DNA of 64,000 bases from Trichosphaerium sp. ATCC 40318 (Eukaryota; Discosea; Flabellinia; Trichosidae): positions 1-64,000 of the forward strand of contig JALMLS010000577.1 of assembly GCA_038496445.1 (NCBI GenBank). Reading direction: 5' to 3'. Position numbers and translations under genes: made by a program. Shown here piece after piece: positions 54,412 through 64,000 of this stretch (its first letter is position 1; every line of letters begins with the position of its first letter). The notes below the pieces were generated by a model that saw nothing but the letters and a program-made list of their open reading frames with translations, was not told the DNA's origin and ran no database searches.

Positions 54412-55000
54412 TTGCTGTTGGTTACCCATGTACAGAGAGTTAAGATAATTCTTCAACAACGTATGTGCTTAAAGAGCTTTATGATTACTTCGATGAAAGC
54501 AGCATACATACTTTCAATGAGGTTCTAACTGCGAGCTCTTTAATTATGCATGACATTGCACTAGATATGTACTGTTTACCTGACGTTTGCGATTTTCAAT
54601 TCAAAATATTCGATTTTTTTAATTAATCACCTGCGTCTACTCTTTCAGCCTATACTATTCGTTAGCTATGTGCAGTACCCTGGTAGCGATTAACAGAATT
54701 GCAAGTTAGGAATAAATCTCCTTCCCAAACTAGTGTGCCACTGTACGGTTGAAGAAACAAGTGCTTGGTGTTTTTTTTTCAAATGATTCGTTCAACTACT
54801 AAACTCGCAGTAGCTTATGTTTATAAGTATAATTTAATGATACCATATATTTAGTATATGCAGCGTTAGCTGCGATTCTACGAAATACCACAAAGCAGAC
54901 GTGAATATAAGAATTTTCTTTTATTTTTCTGGTTTTTGTTTTTACAATACACAAAATGGTTTCGACTAAAATACAAGGTTTTTGGCTTATGATTGATTAA
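54412..55000. other. AT-rich spacer
   Basis: Nothing recognised. No open frame over 60 codons and no fold or repeat seen. Confidence 0.4.
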
Positions 55001-55405
55001 TTAAAAGCGTAATGGAGATCTAGAAGAAGCGTTTACAATATCTCTAGAATACTCCACGTATGCTCTACGGACTCTCTGTGGAAATAAGTTGGGATCAGGG
55101 AAAGGACCTTGAGACAAAACCATTTCGTATGCTCTGTGAACACTGACCGCAGAGACAGCAAATTCTAGTTCTCCTTCATTGTTAGGTACACCTGATACAA
55201 GATAGTCGTCTAAGGAGAAACTGACGAGGATTGATACGTGTTTTAGTTTGTCGGGTATGAACGCCCATTGAACAGATTGTACTGCTGCCAATGACCTTTC
55301 CCTCATTATTTGTAGTGTATCTGGTACAGTTACATGTTTCGTAATTGCAAAGAAAGCGTTTTGGAATTCTGTTTGTTGCGTTTCGTTATTTTTGGTTGAG
55401 AGCAT
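55001..55405 (-). CDS. Hypothetical protein, single exon
   Basis: 134 codons without intron, starting MLSTKNNETQQTEFQNAFFA and ending SRDIVNASSRSPLRF-TAA. The middle is a well-formed alternating pattern (ITKHVTVPDTLQIMRERSLA, KHVSILVSFSLDDYLVSGVP, LEFAVSAVSVHRAYEMV) suggesting a small alpha-beta domain. There is no signal peptide, membrane span or known motif. Codon use looks like the neighbouring genes. Function unknown. Confidence 0.55.
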   Translation of the reverse strand: MLSTKNNETQQTEFQNAFFAITKHVTVPDTLQIMRERSLAAVQSVQWAFIPDKLKHVSILVSFSLDDYLVSGVPNNEGELEFAVSAVSVHRAYEMVLSQGPFPDPNLFPQRVRRAYVEYSRDIVNASSRSPLRF

Positions 55406-56273
55406 GTTGTGGAGGTGTTGTTGTTGATGGGTGTGTTTTGAAATTATGGTGAATTGAGTGTAGATTGATAGTCGCTGAAAATTCTTTTCATCAATTTTTC
55501 AATCTTTTCACGTATTTTCACAGCAAACCCTAGATATCGGTCAGCAGAAATCTTTTTCAGATTGAAGTATACTAACTCTCTAGCAGAGTTTAAAGTATGA
55601 CAATACTAGCGTCAAGGTATAACCATAATGTTCAAAGTGAATCAATCTTGGTTGATTGAAAAAAACACGTTTTGGTCGAACAGTTTTGGGAAATTTCCCA
55701 GAGCTACGCTGAACGATATTATTCAGGACGACTGGAATGCAAACTTATATATTGCAGTACCTACTTTTGAACTTGAATAGTTAGTGATGTACCTCTTATT
55801 CAATCATTTTGTAAAGATTGAATTACCTTTCTGGCTTCTATCATCTCATCAAAGAAATTGTGACAAACAAGAAATGTGAGCAGTAGTGGCAAGTGGAATG
55901 CCCTACAAGCTTACCATTGTTACAAAGAAGAACAATGTTTACGGACCCATTCACGAAAACTGTCACGTGAACCTTGGATGTAATATTGTCCTAAACTTAA
56001 GTGGTGCTACCTCAATTTTTAGTTTGCTCTTTCACATCCAGTTAACGTTTCTGCTTTACTTGAACGCGCAACTTTCGCCTTCTTTTCTACTGTCCGATCA
56101 CAACACTGTGAGCACATACAATGTAAGTAAAAGCCGTGCTCGCGTAAGTGGATGTCGACATTATTGTGGCAAATAAAAAAAGGTGATTCAATGCAAGTCA
56201 GTGTTGCTTAAATTCCAACTTTTAAGGTACACAAAGCACAAACTCCGTTTTAGTCCAGCTCACAAACACTAGA
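55406..56273. other. Spacer with a small plus-strand frame
   Basis: A plus frame 55628-55780 (MFKVNQSWLIEKNTFWSNSF) and another from 55886 (MASGMPYKLTIVTKKNNVYG) are open, but neither has a domain and they cannot be joined convincingly. One TCACGTGA site lies at 55964. A possible minor gene, unproven. Confidence 0.25.
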
Positions 56274-56474
56274 ATGAGCAGTAAAAGCGAGTGGCCAGAG
56301 TTAGTAGGAAAGCCAGGAGATGAAGCAAAAGATGTTATTCTATCAGAGCAACCTGCATTCACAGTAGAGATCGTAACGAGAGCAACACCTTTAACAAAAG
56401 ATCTTAGATACAACCGCGTAAGAATCTTCGTTGATGGAGTAGGCAACGTTGAGAGCACCCCTACAACCGGCTAA
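56274..56474 (+). CDS. Potato inhibitor I (CI-2) family serine protease inhibitor
   Basis: A 66-codon single exon: MSSKSEWPELVGKPGDEAKD, VILSEQPAFTVEIVTRATPL, TKDLRYNRVRIFVDGVGNVE, ending STPTTG. It aligns along its whole length with barley CI-2 (xxEWPELVGKSVEEAKKVIL... and ...RxxRVRxFVD). The exposed loop is RATPLTKDLRYNR. By that alignment P1 is Lys (CI-2 has Met), which predicts inhibition of trypsin-like enzymes. There is no signal peptide, so a cytosolic target is implied. It has no cysteines, as is normal for the family. Confidence 0.9.
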   Translation: MSSKSEWPELVGKPGDEAKDVILSEQPAFTVEIVTRATPLTKDLRYNRVRIFVDGVGNVESTPTTG

Positions 56475-56655
56475 GCAATAGATGTAGACTAAACGTAAAT
56501 TCAATAAACGGGATCTCAAAAATACGCGTTTACAAAATGAACAAATAAGCAATTGCAACTACGTCATTATTCTACTTCTACGTATTATATTGGTTACAAA
56601 CGAGTTTTAAAAAATTAGTACAGGAACGTGTAGCTGTAGTGTATCGCTCCTCGCT

Positions 56656-57916
56656 TTAAACGAAAAATACAACAAAAAGCACAGCAAACACTAGCAATAT
56701 AGCGAAAATCTTCACGTAGAGCCATCGATCACTTTGAACGTTTTCCCAAAATTTAAGAAGATGCTTATGTCCTTCTTGTATACGCATCTCTGACATATTG
56801 ATATTGTCATCAATCCTATCACAAAGTGTCAATTTAAAAAAATCTCTCAGGTTTTTTTTTTCATCTACTCGCGCAAGAAAATGCTGTTTGTACCTTTCTA
56901 TTGTTTCCCCTTGTATTTGAACAAGGTCTCCAAGCTTTACAAAAATATCTTGGACCTCATGGAGTACGTTTTGAATATCTTCAGCCACAGTGGCCCTTTC
57001 TTCCATATAATCTTGTTGAGTTTGTACAAGAGGTAGATTAATAGTAACATCATGGTCTCCTAGCTCCTCCTCATCGTATAGTTTATTATAGCTGTGTTGA
57101 GAAGGAGACATTGTTATTCTGCTCCCTGTGATCATTTGTTTTTGTTCTTGCTGTGATTTAAGGTTCTAAAAGATATATAAGACTCAAAGGAAGTATAAAG
57201 CGCGTTGTTCCAAAAAGGTGTGCACCACTACGTGTTAAAAAGAAAATTAAAAAAAAGCGACACGTACGTCTGTACGAAGTTGTAGAACACTTGTAAAGTC
57301 CTTTGTTGTAAAAAATAGGTTGGATTTAAGAGAATCAATGAGTGTTGTTTCGTGATTTTTGGCTTGGTTTGATTGCGCTGAGTTGTGCATACATAACTCC
57401 TCAACCTACAAGTACTTTAGACCATGTATAAACGAATAATAATAAAAAATTACAAAAAAATATTGCGCTAGCATATTCCGTCGTGCCTTTCCTGCAAACG
57501 ACGCAATTCTTTTTTACACGCGAATAGCGGAAATTAAAGAAAACCACGTTGTGTAAAAATGAAAAAAAAACCTGTAGGTACCTCCTGAATCCTATTATTT
57601 ATGCTCTGTATATCCTGCTTGATTATAAATGTATATTTCTGTATCTCGTCGCTTGGATCATCAAAAGGGGACTTTGATCTGGCCACTATTCATGTTATTA
57701 TTGTATTAGACGTAATTACGTGCATTTTGTAAGATCTTTAAGTTTTTGCATGGTTTTGTGTGTTTCTCGGCCTATTTCGCTTGCCAGGCGATTAATAGAT
57801 ACTGTTGTGTGTAGAGGCAGACGCTTTTTAACGTCCTTGCGTTTACCCATTTCTTTACGTTCACGAAGGCCCTCCGCTAGGCTACTGAACTCCAGTGTTC
57901 TGTTTTTAAATGGCAT
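56656..57916 (-). CDS. STX5: Syntaxin-5 (Qa-SNARE of the ER-Golgi)
   Basis: ATG at 57916 gives MPFKNRTLEFSSLAEGLRER, matching the RT.EF...SI N-terminal segment that binds Sly1. Then SKSPFDDPSDEIQKYTFIIK with QDIQSINNRIQE continues the Habc region. The SNARE motif is EDIQNVLHEVQDIFVKLGDL, VQIQGETIER and IDDNINMSEM, with the zero-layer Gln in LGDLVQIQGE. KHLLKFWENVQSDRWLYVKI leads into the C-terminal anchor (FAILLVFAVLFVVFFV-TAA). This is nearly the vertebrate Stx5 layout. It forms the SNARE complex for ER-to-Golgi and intra-Golgi fusion. Four introns. One acceptor (TGGCCAG) was chosen because it alone keeps the phase. It diverges from the synapsin-like gene across 266 bp. Confidence 0.93.
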
Positions 57917-58182
57917 AGTTAAATGGAGCGAACGGAGACGTGGTTGTAGTTTTCTTTACGCAAATACAGTTTTTTTCATATTTTCTGCTTACAGTAAGCA
58001 ATAAAGTCCACAACGTTCTCAAGCTTTGGTACACCTAGTATAGAACATGTCGTGGGCGCTCTGGGACTATTTTGATCAGTTTACAGTGAATGATTTTCAA
58101 AAAACGTAAACTAATTTGCAGAAATACGTTGAAATTAAGTTTTAACGGCACTACAATCAACACAACAAACGTATAACTGCTC
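57917..58182. promoter_or_regulatory. Shared promoter of syntaxin-5 and synapsin-like genes
   Basis: The 266-bp gap between two divergent start codons. It has no gene of its own and no TATA box that I can pick out. Confidence 0.35.
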
Positions 58183-59694
58183 ATGGCAAAGAAGGCGCTC
58201 AATTTACTCGTTATTGATAATTACCAGAGCAAGTGTTGTCCCACACTTGACGTACTAACAAAAGCAAACAGCTAATTGGTTTCAACTATTCAAATACGCA
58301 AAGGTTGGGGATGTGGAGCTAAAAGTAGATCAGGTAGGATACAGCTTCATAAAAAATCGTACTGACGCAGTGCCAATAGGCACAGTGGTCGGATATACAC
58401 GTAGAAGCAAGGTACACAAAAATTGAATACAACGTCAATATCTGACGCGTATTAAGCTCTGAGGAAGGTTGTGTATGTTGGTTACAACGCGCTGCAGACC
58501 CTATACCTTTTTCAGCACAGAAGGAAGATAGACAGTTCAAACCAGACTTTTTATTAATTCGAAACTTCCCTGCTGACTTACACAATAAGCACTACAGGGT
58601 ATGTTCGTATTTTAAAACTCATTGCACAATCTTATTTATGTTTTTAAAGAACGTTTTGATGGCCTTCGTTTTTTGCGACATGCCATGCGTCAATTCTATC
58701 CGTTCGATCCTCTCTACCACTGATAGGTATGTAATCAGTACATGATATCATTTTACGATGAAATTAGTGTTGCTGGGGTGGCTAACCTTCAAAATTTAGA
58801 GCAGTATCATATGCAGAATTGTTAAGAATCAAGAAGAGATTAGGAGCAGATAAATTTCCTTTAATCCCAATGAAATTCCATCCAAACTCGTATCTCGGTA
58901 CAAAGAAGCTACTGATTAAAAATCCGTACCCTTCAGTAATGAAAGGCACGTGCACAGAACGATATTTTACAAAAAAAGAGAAAATCAGAAAAAAAGTGTC
59001 TAAATTTCCAAGTCAGTTGGTAGCACGCACGCTGGTTTTGGTAAAGCAAAACTGAAAGACGATGGAGAATACTATGACATGGAAGGATTAATTGCATTAA
59101 ATCATGATTACTTCACGTGAGTAGTGATTATTCTTTCGTTCTCTTTTTTTCTTTCAAAACTAACTGTTTTTACAAACACAGTGTTGAACCATTTGTGAAA
59201 GATATTGTCTATGAGTATCGTGTTCAAAAGATTGGCACTCACTTTAGAGCGTACAAGCGCTATTCAACGTACGATACTTAACTGGAACGCCCCCTGTTTT
59301 CCATCTTGTTGTCACTTCTTTTTTTCAAGTGACGTTCCCATTGCATTTTTATTTGATTGGTTAAAACTAAACTGTTCCAAGGGATAACTGGAAAGGTAAT
59401 TGGGGAGCAATCAAGTTTGAAGATCAACCATGGACTGATAAGTGCCAGTTATGGGCTGATGAGGTTGCCAAGGTGCGCCAGTGTATGTTTTTGATTACTC
59501 GCTCACTTTATTCCTTGCTTTAGATGTTTGGTGGCCTAGATATCTTTGCTATTGATGTCCTTGTTACCAAAGATGGTAAAGAACATATTATTGAAGTAAA
59601 TGATACTGCTTGTGGTCTAATGTATGATCATGAAGATGAAGACAGCAAGCACATGAAAGACCTTGTAATCGAAAAGATGAAGGCTTTGTTATAA
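58183..59694 (+). CDS. Synapsin-like ATP-grasp protein
   Basis: ATG at 58183 gives MAKKALNLLVIDNYQSKC. Exons then read NWFQLFKYAKVGDVELKVDQ, KEDRQFKPDFLLIRNFPADL (as LKPDFVLIRQH in synapsin), VNSIRS(I)L, RIKKRLGADKFPLIPMKFHP, KVSKFPSQLV, KAKLKDDGEYYDMEGLIALN, EPFVKDIVYEYRVQKIGTHF, RAYKRYS and NWKGNWGAIKF. The end is EVAKMFGGLDIFAIDVLVTK, EHIIEVNDTA and LVIEKMKALL-TAA at 59692-59694. YEYRVQKIGTHFRAYKR and MFGGLDIFAIDVL are synapsin C-domain signatures (ATP-grasp; [20 protein letters not shown] and MFGGLDICAVKA in animals). The animal proteins coat synaptic vesicles. In a unicellular cell the substrate is unknown. No domain A/D tails are present. About nine introns, one with uncertain borders near 58250. 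Confidence 0.8.
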
Positions 59695-59876
59695 ACTCGA
59701 ATTCCTTTACGGAAACAAAATACTAATAACAGCACACGTGCCATTAATAAAACTGTTCGAAGCTACATTTGAATCACAATCCATGTAACTTGTGTACGCG
59801 CTGTGGCACGTAGCCATTTGAATTGACTTTCAGAGACTCTGCATTGGAGACAGCTTGAAAAAAAAGTTGAGAAATC

Positions 59877-61802
59877 ATGGAACCACCTTCTAAAAAGCAT
59901 AAAATGGAGCCTAAGGTTATAAATAACAGTCATTTGGATAACTGGGAAACCATACAAAAAGAATACAACGCCAATAAGCCGTTTCCTCACACAGCCTTAT
60001 CAGATTTTATTGATGACGCGCTTTTAACCAATATCAAAAGCGTTCTTGGCACTCAAGAGTGGTTTAAAAAAAATAACGATTTGTACAAGTTCGAACAAAC
60101 AGACGACCTCAAACTATGCAATAACGTTAGTAACTACGCATAAATTTATCATTTTGAACGTGTTTAAAACTAAAACACCTCAAACCATAGGAAAGTATTG
60201 TAAAACTAAAGGAAGCGTTATACAGGTACGATACAATGCGTAATTTAGCAAAAAGAATCAAATCTGTCACTGACACATTTTTTAAGCACGAAATTCTTAC
60301 AATTTTTAACACGCGTCACTGGCATTGAACTCAACGCTACTGTCGATATGGCAGGGTCTCGTTATGATAAAGGAGATACTCTACTATGTCACGATGATCA
60401 ATTAGAGGTAATCTTCTTCGATATTCGCGCTCACGTGCATCACAAGTTTTGAAAAAACTTTCCAAAAAAAAACCAGCAAAAAACCTGAAGTGTTCATAGG
60501 GAAGACGTATTGCCTTTATTTTATATCTTGTACCTGAGGATTGGAGTACATCTGATGGCGGTAACCTTGATTTATTTGATACTTCACCACAAGGTCAACC
60601 AGCGAACATTGTACGCACACACAATCAACAGTCTCCATTCAACTTTTCTGACGTTTTTTTTAGGTTCATTCAATACCACCAAAAAGGAATAATTTCGTGT
60701 TCTTCACAGTGTCTCCAATATCATTTCATCAAGTACGCCACGATAAGTGTACATCATTATTAAGTTTAAATACTAGGTAGCAGAAGTCTTGGGTGATCGT
60801 AGCAGGCTATCAATATCAGGGTGGTTCCATGGGTCACGTATTATCAGACCGCCTAAATACATTGAACCAAAATTACCTCGATCAGAACCTTCAGGTATCT
60901 AACACCTACCTTTGTTGTACTTGTTTGCTATTCATTCTCATCATCATGTAGTGGATGTACAATATGACTTGTCGGAGTGGCTAGCAGCTCAGTACCTAGA
61001 AGATGAGATACAGGCCGGTATAAAGCATGTCTTTGATGAGAATTCTTCGATAGCATTGTATGGCTTTTTGAAGATTGAGAAATATAATCAAATTGTTGCA
61101 TCTTTGGGTGACCAACCATGGTCATCACTAGGACCATACAACAGACGACACTACCAAACACTGGGTAGATTTGATAATGGTAAAAAAAATAACACGTGAT
61201 ATTTTTTGATGTACTAACCTTTGTTGCAACAAGTAGCGTCTAAAGAAGTTGGTCCTCTAAAAGAGTTAAAAAAGTTTTTAATGTCAAAGACTTTTGCTGA
61301 CTACATCGAAAAAATCACTGGTATAGAGCCATGGCGTGTTTTCTCTGAGTCAAGAAAATTCGAACCAAGTTGTTACACATTGGTTCATGATAACACAGAA
61401 CAGCATGCTGAAGGGGGTGCGTAACGATGAGATCTTTTTTGATACAAATAGTTTTTAATACTAATTTTTTTGGTCAGGTCTTGACGTCATGTTCAACATG
61501 TGTCAAGGTAGTTGGACTTTAGATAATGGTGGTTTTACTACGTATATGGAAGAGGAGGATGAACTCATAACATTAAAACCATGTGAAAACTCTATAGCTC
61601 TGGTTTACAGGCATGTAACAGTGAACAGAGATTTATCAGATTAATTTTGTTTTTTAGAGATGAAGGATGTATGAGCTTTGTAAAGTACTTGGAACATACA
61701 TCTGTAGGACCAAAATCTGATATATGGATGGTTGTATGGGAGGACCCAGATAGAGAAGACAGTGACGATGATGAAGATATGGAACAAGCCCCAACAGAAT
61801 AA
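59877..61802 (+). CDS. OGFOD1: uS12 prolyl 3-hydroxylase (OGFOD1/Tpa1)
   Basis: ATG at 59877 ([20 protein letters not shown]) then [17 protein letters not shown]. The dioxygenase core is [40 protein letters not shown] (HxD iron site), [30 protein letters not shown] (second His) and [10 protein letters not shown] (2-oxoglutarate Arg). The C-terminal half ([62 protein letters not shown]) is the catalytically silent second fold that all OGFOD1/Tpa1 proteins carry. The tail is acidic ([16 protein letters not shown]). It hydroxylates a proline of ribosomal protein uS12 and affects translation accuracy. About nine introns. Confidence 0.93.
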
Positions 61803-61975
61803 AAATCCAAAACAAAAAACCAAAACGAGCAAATTGTCATTAAAATAACTTGTTTTTGACTACATTAAAACGGATCAGTTGCTGCGTAGTGTGGCAAAGC
61901 TCATTACCACAGACTTGATTTTCAAAACAAATTATACAACGCGTCATGTGAACTTTTTTATTTTACAATTTGGAA

Positions 61976-64000
61976 TTAAAACCCATGGTTGGGATTTATT
62001 TTGTGGGTGTCTAGAGCCTTTCTTCTTAGTTTAATGAGGACCCAAATAGCCTGATAGCCCAGTTTATAACTTATTTTTTTGTCTTTGCCTTCTACGAAGT
62101 TTCCTAGATAACCATAAACACAACGTATAAAAATATGGTTAACCAAAAAGTACCATTCAGAGTTTGCAGGTGTCGTAGAGTTGTCGTCTTCAAAGTTCTT
62201 TTTTTTACGTTTTGATTTAACCCTATTATCTGCTTCCAATGAGATACTTCTTGATTTCTTAACACCACGTTTTGGAGACGGTTGAAAACCACGAAACTTC
62301 CAAGAAGAAGGACTAGAAAAATGCGACTAAGAAATAAAGCAAACTTAAGAAAAAAATAGGATTACCCTCTTCTTGCTCTTCTAGCGCTTTTAGACCTTTC
62401 TCTACGTAGGTTTCCTCGAGGTTTCTTATAACTAGAACTAGCAGAAGCATGCACACCAGGACGAACTGAATGTGAATGTTGAGGTGCTGACCTATACCTC
62501 TTTCTTTTCTTTTGAAATTCACCGTTGAAATTTAATGTAAAGTCTAAATCCTTTTCACTATTTTTATCAACATTTCGAGGAGAGTTTATGAATAACGGTG
62601 AACTTGGTCTAAGAGGTGAATCCGCTGTACGTTTAGGAATACGTGGCCTTGAAGGCGATGGGACACTACTAGTTGGAGCTGAACCACCTCTAAACAAAAA
62701 AAAATCGATTAGTGTCTTCACTTTTGTTGGTTGTTGTTCGTTTTAACAAACACTAAAACCTGTAACGTACTGGTTCTTATTGAGCTTAGATCTTGAGAAA
62801 CTACAGGCAAAAATATGATTAATTCAAGGCCATGGAGGTTGATAGAAATACATAAGATAAGAATAAAAAAAATACCTTCGAAGTAGCTTTGGGAATCTAT
62901 CAAAAGAACGTGTTACTGATAGTCTCCTTTTATATTTAGATTTGTTCTTAGGTTTAGCCGATGGTGACAATGTTGGAGATGATTTACTTGGACCAGCATC
63001 CACAATGTGGTCATATTTACGACTCTTTCTCTTAAAAAACAATCAGCAAAGATAGAGTAACACCAGAAGTTTTGTTCCATACCTTTTTTCTTAGTCTTGG
63101 TTTGACCTTCTCCTTTTCGTTGTCGTCAATAGCTTCAAAGTTCAGCTTGCCAACTGGAAGGTTTTCTGGTGCTTTACCACCTCCAATAGTTCTACTTTTT
63201 CTTAAAGTAAACCTTGAAAAGGTATTAAAGACTGAAAGACAAAACGATGATAAAACGCCAAAAAAAAAAGTTACTTCCAACTTACAACTCAGTGTTAGGT
63301 CGTTGTCCATCAACTTCAGTAACAGAATGAGATCTACCAGGTTCTCTAGGTTTTCTACGAAGTCGTTGCCTAACATTAAACGTTAATGATCTTTCTTTTC
63401 TAAGACTTAAACCGTACAGCATGCCACGTGCTTGAAGTACTGAATTTCGATTATCTTTGGTTGTTTTTTTTTCTTTCTTGGACTCTTTCTTCATCTCCTT
63501 TCTACCTGGTTTTTCTTTTGACTTCCTTGATGATGCTTTGCGCTTATCTTTATCCCGTTTAACCAACTGGGGCTTGTTCATGGACGCTATAAGTATGGTA
63601 GTATAAGAACAGTGAAAGAAAGACATACGTGGTGCTGTAGAGGGAGGTGTAGGTCTTTCAATCTCATGATAATCTAATTTTAATTTACTTCTTGTTTTTG
63701 TAAGACTCTCAATCATGACAGGTGACATGAGCTCCTAAGAAACAAACAAGTTAATAACTGATAAACAAATGAATATACACTTACATCAGATGGCTCTTCA
63801 GCGCCCCAACCTGGGCACAGTGGTGATGACGAGGTAAAATTTGGCTTTAAAGTCAATTTCACTTAAAAAAAGTAAGGCAATGCTCAACAAGAAAAAAACC
63901 ACGTACCTCCATCAAACTGAACATCTCCATCTTCGCTACTGCTATCAAGTACAAGAGCAATAGGATTCAATGGTGTTGTGTTATACTTAGTTGGTAATCC
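61976..64000 (-). CDS. Basic, disordered Ser/Arg/Lys-rich protein (5' partial)
   Basis: The minus strand runs from the window end to the stop at 61976. Exons read IALVLDSSSEDGDVQFDG, MSPVMIESLTKTRSKLKLDY, KRKASSRKSKEKPGRKE, RSLTFNVRQRLRRKPREPGR, TLRKSRTIGGGKAPENLPVG, RRLSVTRSFDRFPKLLRR, SSVPSPSRPRIPKRTADSPL, and GNLRRERSKSARRARRG. The end is WYFLVNHIFIRCVYGYLGNF, then KLGYQAIWVLIKLRRKALDT. Most of it is low-complexity and basic, with many R-x-x-S and S-P sites, so it is likely phosphorylated and may bind nucleic acid or microtubules. The last 70 residues are hydrophobic enough to contact a membrane. No family recognised. The N-terminus lies beyond 64000. Confidence 0.5.

Noticed and set aside
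63072-63386. Plus-strand 104-codon frame
   Set aside because: Antisense of the basic Ser/Arg-rich gene.
1-64000. CRISPR array, bacterial operon or plasmid features
   Set aside because: No spaced direct repeats of that kind. Intron-split genes and a pol III-type tRNA show a eukaryotic nuclear genome.

Overview
This window is a piece of a nuclear eukaryotic genome. It holds about 30 protein genes, most split by short GT-AG introns (commonly 40-70 nt, donors often GTACGT or GTAAGT, T-rich acceptors). The DNA is AT-rich (roughly 38% GC by eye) and gene-dense, with several head-to-head pairs less than 120 bp apart. The gene set is eukaryotic throughout: proteasome alpha6, TIM50, Tah18/NDOR1, AAMP/Sqt1, syntaxin-5, OGFOD1/Tpa1, a PP2A-type phosphatase and a tRNA-Lys(CTT). 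An F-box-RasGEF, kelch-BTB and F-box-LRR proteins, Pro/Thr-rich GPI-anchored surface proteins and a synapsin-like protein suggest a free-living unicellular eukaryote, perhaps an amoeba or a unicellular relative of animals and fungi. The sequence alone does not settle the lineage.

Layout. 1-9 kb: the end of a membrane-anchored surface glycoprotein, a BTB protein, an intronless MORN_2-repeat gene, a GPI-anchored PPTTL-repeat glycoprotein, and an intron-rich secreted glycosidase of the GH67-like (alpha-glucuronidase family) type. 9.4-15.3 kb: an F-box-RasGEF gene. One of its introns carries a 3.6-kb pogo-like DNA transposon with near-perfect inverted repeats and TA target duplications. That element holds an internal satellite and a second, 928-bp element that interrupts its transposase. 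15.5-17.1 kb: an intronless F-box-LRR gene and a small secreted protein. 18-25.7 kb: PP2A-like phosphatase, archaemetzincin with an abnormal zinc-site region, C2-domain protein, proteasome alpha6, and an acidic-tailed hypothetical. 25.7-33.8 kb: TIM50, NDOR1, a small secreted peptide, ER-type FKBP, and mitochondrial 3-hydroxyacyl-CoA dehydrogenase. 34.2-42.4 kb: a DNRLRE-domain membrane protein, kelch-BTB, and a poorly resolved multi-exon minus-strand region. 42.7-50.3 kb: AAMP, a type I membrane protein, succinyl-CoA ligase alpha, GST, and an atypical SDR. 51-57.9 kb: a small unknown gene, a tandem CAP-domain GPI protein, tRNA-Lys, an unknown, a potato-inhibitor-I protein, and syntaxin-5. 58-64 kb: a synapsin-like ATP-grasp protein, OGFOD1, and the C-terminal part of a basic, disordered protein that runs off the window.

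These are mostly independent housekeeping and surface genes, not one pathway. There are loose themes of ubiquitin-ligase adaptors (BTB, F-box, kelch-BTB), secretory and surface proteins, and mitochondrial metabolism. The palindrome CACGTG is strongly over-represented across the window, in introns as well as between genes. Exon structures were worked out by hand from splice-site phase and homology. Gene ends are firmer than every internal splice site.
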